DNA from: Owenia fusiformis
Lineage: Eukaryota > Annelida > Polychaeta > Sabellida > Oweniidae
Direction: 5' to 3'
NCBI GenBank assembly: GCA_903813345.2
Contig: CAIIXF020000006.1
Coordinates: forward strand, 12,654,348 to 12,714,347
Length of the DNA stretch: 60,000 nt
This document shows, in pieces, positions 43,601 through 52,600 of the stretch. The position numbers were made by a program, and so were the translations under genes. The notes under the pieces were generated by a model that saw only the letters and a list, made by a program, of their open reading frames with translations, was not told the DNA's origin and searched no databases. The number at the start of each line of letters is the position of its first letter. The first letter of the stretch is position 1.

Positions 43601-46600
43601 AAACCAGCTAAATATTCTTTTTCAACTTTGTATCTTATTTAATCCTTCTGAAAATCTCTTCTTTTATTCTAAGTTGACAAGCCCTGAAAATATTTTTGCA
43701 CAGAAAGTAATGATCACTTGTCTAGAAGTGATTTTGTGCTATTTTCCTATACTGTTTTGGGCAAGGTTATAGAAGTTGAGAGTTGATGACATCACTTCCT
43801 GCAAGAAATCTTAAAAGATGGCAGCTCACTGGAAATAAGCACTAGATTTTTAAATGATCAATATTGACCATATTAAAACATTTTCCCATGTTTTGCTAAA
43901 TATGGAAACTATATATATGATTATAGCTACCATATCAAGAGAGAAAGGGTCTGGCAAGGAATATTCCTTTAAGAGGAGTAAGTAGTCTATGTGTTGACCA
44001 CAGGGACTACATATTTGTAGCATGTTCAGGGAATCACTCCTGATGGCAATTTCTTCAAACAATTTATCTCTGCATATGATGGTATTGTTTACCCCCAGTC
44101 TATAGCAGTTTACAGAGCAGGACTTCTCCTGGTTGGCACATGGGGTGGTAAACTTTACCTAATTGAATATTATCTCTAAATAACAGTCGACTATTGTACT
44201 GTGGTCAGACATTTTTCAATAATGTGTTTTAGACAAAAGAGTAGATTGTATGAGGCACCAAGAAAAATTTGAAAAGTTAGCAGTAATATTAAGCCACATG
44301 AAACAAAAGGAAATTTTTGACTATGCAAATTCCCGAAGATTACATGCGACACATTTTATATTCTCAGGCATTAACAAAATGTTAGAAATAAACAAAAGGT
44401 ACATATTAAATCACTTACGTTGTCTCTTCACCTTCCTTTAATTTCTTCACTTTCTTGATCAGGACCTCATCATCCGAGTCCTCAACATCTGTTGTCTTAG
44501 GAGTCTCAACAGAATATTGGAAGTCTTTGGTTGCCCAGCCTGAAAAGGTAAAATATAAACCAGGCCTAGTTGTACATATTTATCACAATACTCTAACCAA
44601 GGCTTTGAATATCATAATACTTATGAAAGTACTATAATAGCCCCATGTCTGAAATTGAATAGATGGTGCCACTTTAATTGTCTATTTTTGTTAAACACTT
44701 GATTTCTCAACAAGACAGTCCCATTTTTGTTAAAAAATCTCAATTTATCGAACCATTTTTTGTAGACCCTGATTATTCACCAGATTTATTTTTAGAAATC
44801 CAGATTTTCCCCTGAATTGTTTTTTGGAAAACGAAGTCTGATTTTCGGGCTGACTTTTAAAAAAAATCCAGATTTTCTCCAGATATTTTTCTTGATAATT
44901 GTTGATTTAATTTTTGCAACCCTGATTTTTCTCTCCATTTATCTTAAACGGATTTTCTAGAAAAATGTTCTTTTTACATTTATTTTCTTGTATTCCACTC
45001 AAAACAAGCAAAGGTATGAATGAGGCCAACAAGTATGTCATTACACTGTAAAAAAAGAATACTTTATACAACAATAGTAAATTCATAATTCGAAAATAAA
45101 TAATGGAATTTTACCTTTTTCGACAAAGAGACCTGGAGTTGTATTTTGGAATATCCAGTACCTGCTGTGGTTCCTATCGGTGCCAATAGGTGTCTGTCTC
45201 AAAACTAACTTAGCACATGCAATACCTTCCTGAAATATTGAGATGGAAAATTAGGTACACATTAGTGTTGCATGCTAGACAGGGAATAGCCTGTGCATTG
45301 ATAGTAACATATCAGCTGATTATTGCAGCATATTTATGAGGCAAGAAATTCTTATGCTGTCAGGAGTATCTATTTGTTGATGCACTCAAGTTAAAACAAG
45401 CCATTATAGACGACCAGGGAGTCATAATATTGTTCTCTTAATTCAAGATACTTCTTTAGTAATCTCATTTAAAATCTGTAACTCTGCACCATTTTTATAA
45501 TTGAATGATCAATTCAATTTTGATAATAGCTTACCGTAAAGGTCTTATCAAATGCTACTTTTTCTTTTTGTTTTCTATATTCTTCTTCCCGTTTGTCTCG
45601 CTGTATCCTTTCCTCTTCTTCCTTCTTTGCTCTCTCTTCAGCTGCCTTTGCAGTTGTGATTCTACGACGTTTCACGACAGATGCAAGGTCAGCTGGTTCC
45701 TCATCTTCCGGTTCTTCCTGTTTCACTTCTTCTTTCACTTTGCCTTTCTTTGACTTACTCTCTTTTTCTTTATCTAAAATGAAATAAGTAGTTTGATTTT
45801 AAATGAGTTCCCCTTTCAAGATATTTTCAGTTCAAAGGTGCAGGGTTTTAAAAACAGGTCTCTAAACCTCAAAAATATATTTGCATCAGTCTTTAGTATA
45901 CAAAACAATCTGTCAATTCATCCATTTGAGTCTAAAACATACATGTATACCAGATATGAGATAGGATCTTACCAGGATTATCAGTAGCACCACCTGTTTC
46001 TTCTTTCTTTACTTCTTGTTTGATTTTCTTCTCTTGGCGGAGTTTATCATTTTTCTCTTTCAGGAATTTTATTTTTTGCTTCCTGGAAAGAAAATTCTTG
46101 CATTTGAAAAATCCCATGGGCCAAGTATTGAGAAATATTGTAAGATGAATAAACTTCACAATATGGGTGAAGAGAAAAAATTCACTTTTAGAGTTCTGAA
46201 ACATTCCAGAGGATAATCAGATCTTTGAATAAGAAGGAAACATTCAAACAGAAAAATTCATAACTCTTTAGTTACAATTGCTCTGTCAAATGGGGAAACA
46301 GAAAAATGAGTCAAGCCAAAAGTTGAAGCATTCACTAGAATATTAACAAAATAATAGAGATATAGCACATACCATAGATTTGAAGCCTCTTGTTGGCTTT
46401 CATTGAGGAAATCTTGTACAGAATAAGAGCCCAACATCCTATGGCAGAGACCTAGTAGGATCTGTAGCTTCTGTTCAGGTTCAAGATCAAAGAACTCACA
46501 GCTCTCCAGTTGTTCAATAACCTCCTCTGGCTGCAAGGGAATGTAAATACCATAGAATGAATTCTACATATTAATATGACAAAATGCTGAAATGTAACCA

Positions 46601-49600
46601 TCTCGTAGCTATTTCAAAATAGGAATTATTTGTTGTTAAAGACCCCAAATAGATATCACTTCATGGTGGTGACAAATATATGGAACAAGTCACAAAAAAA
46701 TATAGCAATTTTTGGCCACCAAGTAATTTACCAAGCATGCTCAAAATCTAATCGAACCTTACACTAGTGTGTGCTCTTACATCAGAAAAATTTCAATTGA
46801 ACAGGTAAGTTTTCTGAATGAAATGATTTGAATAATGTGGCACTTGCTCACCATGACAGATAGACACGTGTAAACCAATCAGCACAAAATGACGACAATA
46901 TAGCACTTCAGAAAAGGTGTGATCGGGAAAAGCAAGATAGATCACTCAAAATAATGATCTAAGTATGATGGGTTCAAGTCCACCTGGAGTGGGAAATGAG
47001 TCAAGTTCTGAGTAAATGGGGTGTATAAACATAAACTGATAAACACACTATCACAAAACATGATCAGAAAACATTTTTACCACTTCATTTTCTTCATTTT
47101 CCAGTTCCTCACTAGCGTCACTCTCATCATCCTCCTTATCTTCAATGTCATGACTTCGTAACACGAGTCTCAACAGTTCAGAAGCAGTACCTGCTGTTAC
47201 AGGTAATTCGCTCAGTTTGAAGTCAAGTTCTTTGTAATCATTAGAGATTTGATCCTGGAGTAGGGTGCTGAGTAGAACTGTGCATACTCTGCCTAAATAA
47301 GTGTACCCCTCCTTGCCATTACATAGTGCCTTCATTAAGGCATCTGTAAAGAAATCAATGTGTAAGTCCATATATCTTAATGTTTATAGTATTTCAGATT
47401 TAAATGAAGCATGAGACGAGCGAATGGCTGAAGTAGAGTGAATTTCTGACTGCTGACAAAAATTTAAGTATGATCAAGTTGATAAGTTATTTTTGTGTGA
47501 ATCGTAATATGATTGAACACATTATTTCTATTTGTTACTTCATGATTAAATATAAGGCACAAATCTTATATGCTAATATGATCAATGATATCAGAATAAT
47601 TTGTTTGGTGATTTTTTTGTTTAATAATGATTTGAAAAAATTAAGATCATAGAATCTCGGTCTATCCTTCAATTATGGTGCATTACCTGTAGTAGCATTC
47701 AGTTATTTATTTTTACCTGACATAATGGGGTACTCATCATCTGGCATCAACAGACCCTTGTAGCAGCTAATAAACTCAGTAACCATGGCAACATCACCAA
47801 AACATTCATTAGGGAGACCCTCAGGTGTGGGGACCAACTTTGGAGCTGGCAGGGCTGGTAAATCATCTCCTAACTCTGTGTCTTCAAATTTCTACAGAGA
47901 AAAAATAGAAATAAGACAAGGCGGTGAAACAAAAACCTGAATACAAATATTTTTGACCCTACTATGACCAATCAAAATTGAGTGTTTACATTGGAGTACT
48001 AAAAATAAAATATGATCAAACTTTGTACCTTGTTGGACTCCTCCCTCAATTTCTTCATTTCAGCCATCTTCTCTTTGCGAGCCTCCAGGGATTTTTTCAT
48101 TTTTTCTTCTTTTTTCTTTTTAAGATATTCTTCCCTCTCTGCAGCAGGCATGGCTTTTCTGGAAGTAACGTGTACAGTTTATAAATACTAACTTATCTCA
48201 AAAAATGTTTTTTATATGAAATGTGCTTTTTATTTTTGGGCAAGATCTTAATACAATATTATTAAACCAAAAGATAATTCCACGTACCTCTTCATATGAG
48301 AATTGAAATAACCCATAATTTTGTCTAAAAGGTTTCCCACAATAGGTACTCAACCTGTTGAGGCCAAACAATCGAACAATTGTTAACGAATAAGTGACTG
48401 TTCTTTTTCCTGATATGGTTTATCATGACAATGGGATTTAAAATTAATATCATTTTTCAACAGCAGTACATTAAGTGAGGGGGTTGTTATGAAGTAAAAC
48501 CAACTTACATTTTCTTCTTTTCTTCCATGACTTCCCATTTCTCCTGTACTGGACCTCGCAGGTCATCAGGGAGATTCTTTCTTTGGGAGTTGGTCAGCTC
48601 TTTGGCACATTTATACATAAGAGAGCCTATAAGCCACTTGTCATCCCCTGCAGCCATGGCTTTCCTCAACCTGGGAATCAAATATACGTATGTGTACACT
48701 GTTACATTTGTTAACTTTTTTTACTTGTTTATATGAATATATCTAAATCAGCTGAGCTTATGTGATCTATGTTGCATATAAAATGGAGGCAATTTTGCCA
48801 ACTAGGCTTCAAACCATGACAAGCATATGGTTACAAAAGTACAACTTATTATAGATCCCGATCACTGACTGCTTACACCAAATACCAGTCATATAAAAAC
48901 TGAAGGCTACAATAATGTGACATCACATCTTGGCGGTAATAATCAATTTAAATTTCAAATCATTTTGGCCTGTTGCTTCCAATCATTTATATGTTGTTAT
49001 AAATCCTAATGGAACCTCTAAAATATCTTCTTACTTGAGTGCTAGAGAAGGCAGCCTTGGTGGAGACATCACTTTGGACTTCTTGAGAGCAGGGCTACGA
49101 CCAGGTGACTTAGAGTCAGTCTTGTTAGACATATCAAACAATGTCATCTGTTTCAGACTCTGCAATGAGATTAAATTTACATAATGCTGCTATTGTAGGG
49201 CGAAGGGGTGTAACGTCGACACCATTTTGGGGTAACTTCGACATGTGGGGTAACTTCGACACCTTGTTGTTTATTTGATCTAATTTCCGATCTAGGGGGA
49301 AGCCATGTTTTTTTTCTCGCATGGATCGAGATCTCGCGAGATTTTAATTTTTCCAGAAATCAAACATGGCGGAAAACCGAAATTCAACTTCTAATACGTA
49401 AGTGTCGAAGTTACCCTGTCTATTATGTCGACATTACCCCACACGTCGACATTACACCCCTTTGCCCTACCAACCTGAGGTTTGGAAAATGTATACTCTG
49501 AGGTGACTGGAAAAGGGTTAAGTGGACAAAATTAAAGAGCATATATTTCTGCCATCCAACCAAGGGTACAGTAAAACAGTTTTCGTCCCATTTTTTAATC

Positions 49601-52600
49601 TACCAAAGACTTTGTTAGATAACCACAAAATGTTAACACCTGCCAATCTGAACACTTTTGTCCAGTCACATTCAAATTAGACAGTTTTTACTGAATATGG
49701 GTAAAGGGTATTCAATGATAGTGTGATTGATTACCAATTTATAACCTACGTAAATGGAGTTATTGCCATAATTAATTAGGTTTGTATATTACTTATAACT
49801 GACATTCAAAAAAATGTCATTAAATGGCATCTATTGATAGGACAAGGCTGATTGTCTATCATAACCTGGAATTTGACATCCCTCTATAGCGTTATTAATT
49901 CAATGATAAATTGGCATACTGATATTTGACCTGACTCCTTATCAGTGAACACTTCAGTGGGATCTTACCTTCTTTTTCCCATCTTTATCTTTCTTCTTCT
50001 TTGGAGTCTTCTCATTTGTTTCTTTACGAGGAGTGTTAGATTTTGAATTAGATGCACTTTTCCTAGGAGTCCCCTTGGCTGATGTATCTCCATTCCCTTT
50101 CTTAGAAGTGCTTTTTTTAGGGGTATTTTTACTGCAATTTTTACCAGGACTGCTTTTACCCTGTTCAGCAATTGCTTTTTTCAGAGCTTTTAAGTCTGCT
50201 AAAACATAATTATCCTCATCATCAGAGTCTGAATCGTCCTTTGATGCTGCTATAAGGGAGCCATTTTTGGGAGATTTCCCTTTTGGAGTCTTTTTAGGAG
50301 ATTTTTTAGGACTTTCTGTTGATTTTGATTTAGTGTCTTTTTTAGCCTTTTTTGCAGCTGGAGATTTTAGTTTGGTTGATGGTTTACGCTTTTTTGAACT
50401 TTCAGATTTCTTTGATGTTTCTGAGACCTGAAGAAACAAAATAGCATATGTTAATGTTATAATCTGCTAAATATAATTATAAATCAAATAAATACTCTAC
50501 AATATAATGCTACGTATGTTTCGTTCCTTACAGACTTATTGAAACTAAATACATAGATTAAAAATTTATTTACATATTAAAACCCTATTCATTTATTTGA
50601 TGGAAAAATATAAATTAAACAGATTTACAGCAATTCTTTACCTTTGTTGGGGACAAAAAGAAATCTGATAATTTGGCCGGTATATCAAATTTCTTGACCA
50701 ACTTATCATCAACGACCCAAGGACCCTTTTGGGTTTCTCCAGCCCTTGTGGCATTAGTGCGGATAAAGTAACGCATCAGTTCCTTACTGGGAGTTCTTGT
50801 GGTCCTCCTATAAAAAAATGGTCACAAGTTACAAAGGAATTGATTATCATACAAATGAAATCATCATGAGTTCCAAAGACAATGATTATCAGTTACACAT
50901 GTACAAAAAAGTATTTCAAGAGGTCACAAAGGAAGCAACTAAAAGATAGATAAAATGAAATTATCACTACAATGGAAATATCATTTACAAAGGAAGTGAT
51001 TACAAGGTACAAATACAATGGAAATTTTATATGTTACAAAGAAAATGATTAGTCAGTTACAATTTACAATGGTCCTCTATAATACCTTACTGTCTCTTCA
51101 GAAATAGGGGAAGGGGATTAATACAACACTACACAAACGATTGTACTCACTGCAAATCTAATGCAGGAACACCGTGTATAATCCGACCATCGTCAATCTT
51201 CAAACTATACTTGTAGGGGAGAAGCTGGAATGAATGAATGTACATATAACTGCTTTTTGACTAAAATGTGTATTGATGTTAATTCGAGGGTAAAAGGCTC
51301 AATCCTTTGTGAGGATCGCATAATAATCAAGTATTCAGGTCTAATATGGCAGCTACAATTTTCAATTCATTAAATCAATTCACTTTGGACCTACTCTATT
51401 TAATTGAGTGGGCAAACTTTGTCAAGTTATATTAACACTCTGGGAAAATCATTTTGGCCTTAAAACTATGTATTACAGCCATCCTGAATAAGGGATTTAA
51501 GCATCTTTCCTTTTAAACTATGCATACCTTTGGTGGGCTCCATTTCTTAGTTGGAGATCCAGCTTCAGAGCCAGTTGCTTCTTTATTCTCTGCATTCTCT
51601 TTGTCACTTGATGGGGAGCCACTGTTGCTAGGGTTACCAGGAGCAATTGTTGTGTCTACTTTCAATATAACACCATCTAGCCTGTAATATAGGAAGAGTT
51701 CATCAAAAATTCAGGGCAACTCAGGGGATATATACAAACAATCTATTCAAAAAGAGGACCAACAGACGGACGCCTGGTCGATCCCATAGGCTCACTATGT
51801 GAGCCAAAAAATAGGCTCATACTGTCAACAAAAAAGTTAAGTGATACAATATGAGCCAAAAGTAGGAACTGGGACAAAAAGTGAATATAAGGACCTCCTT
51901 AAAATGGATATGAGCACTTTTTCAGATATAAAGTGGTAATTGCATTGCAATAAATTTATCAAAAACTTTATCTATTTCATAAGTAAGGCAGGAAAATATC
52001 ATGGCATTTTTATACAACTTACGTATTTCTATTTTAATCATGGTAAAAAATAAAATTGCAACAACTGTAAAAAATTGAATTGACTCACTCATCATCAGAA
52101 TCTTTAACATTGAGGACAATTGGCTCTCCCACAACAAAGCTTTGTAAGATGTGAAGCCAACATTTCTCTACCAGTCCCTCTAGCACAAGGGTACCTGCAA
52201 TATAAGAATATAAATAGGGAGTGCTCTAGCACAAGGGTACCTGCAATATAAGAATATAAATAGGAAGTGCTCTAGCACAAGGGTACCTGCAATATAAGAA
52301 TATAAATAGGAAGTGCTCTAGCACAAGGGTACCTGCAATATAAGAATATAAATAGAAAGTGCTCTAGCACAAGGGTACCTGCATTATAAGAATATAAATA
52401 GGAAGTGCTCTACCACAAGGGTACCTGCAATATAAGAATATAAATAGGAAGTGCTCTAGCACAAGGGTACCTGCAATATAAGAATATAAATAGGGAGTGC
52501 TCTAGCACAAGGGTACCTGCAATATAAGAATATAAATAGGAAGTGCTCTAGCACAAGGGTACCTGCAATATAAGAATATAAATAGGAAGTGCTCTAGCAC

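Noticed and set aside
44250-44441. 63-codon ORF after the TRIM relic
   Set aside because: Protein-like in places but no family, no splice or poly(A) context, and it runs into BAZ1B exon 17 on the opposite strand.
46955-46990. Box-B-like 'gggttcaagtccacc' suggesting a tRNA or SINE
   Set aside because: No box A at proper distance and no cloverleaf; only one motif.
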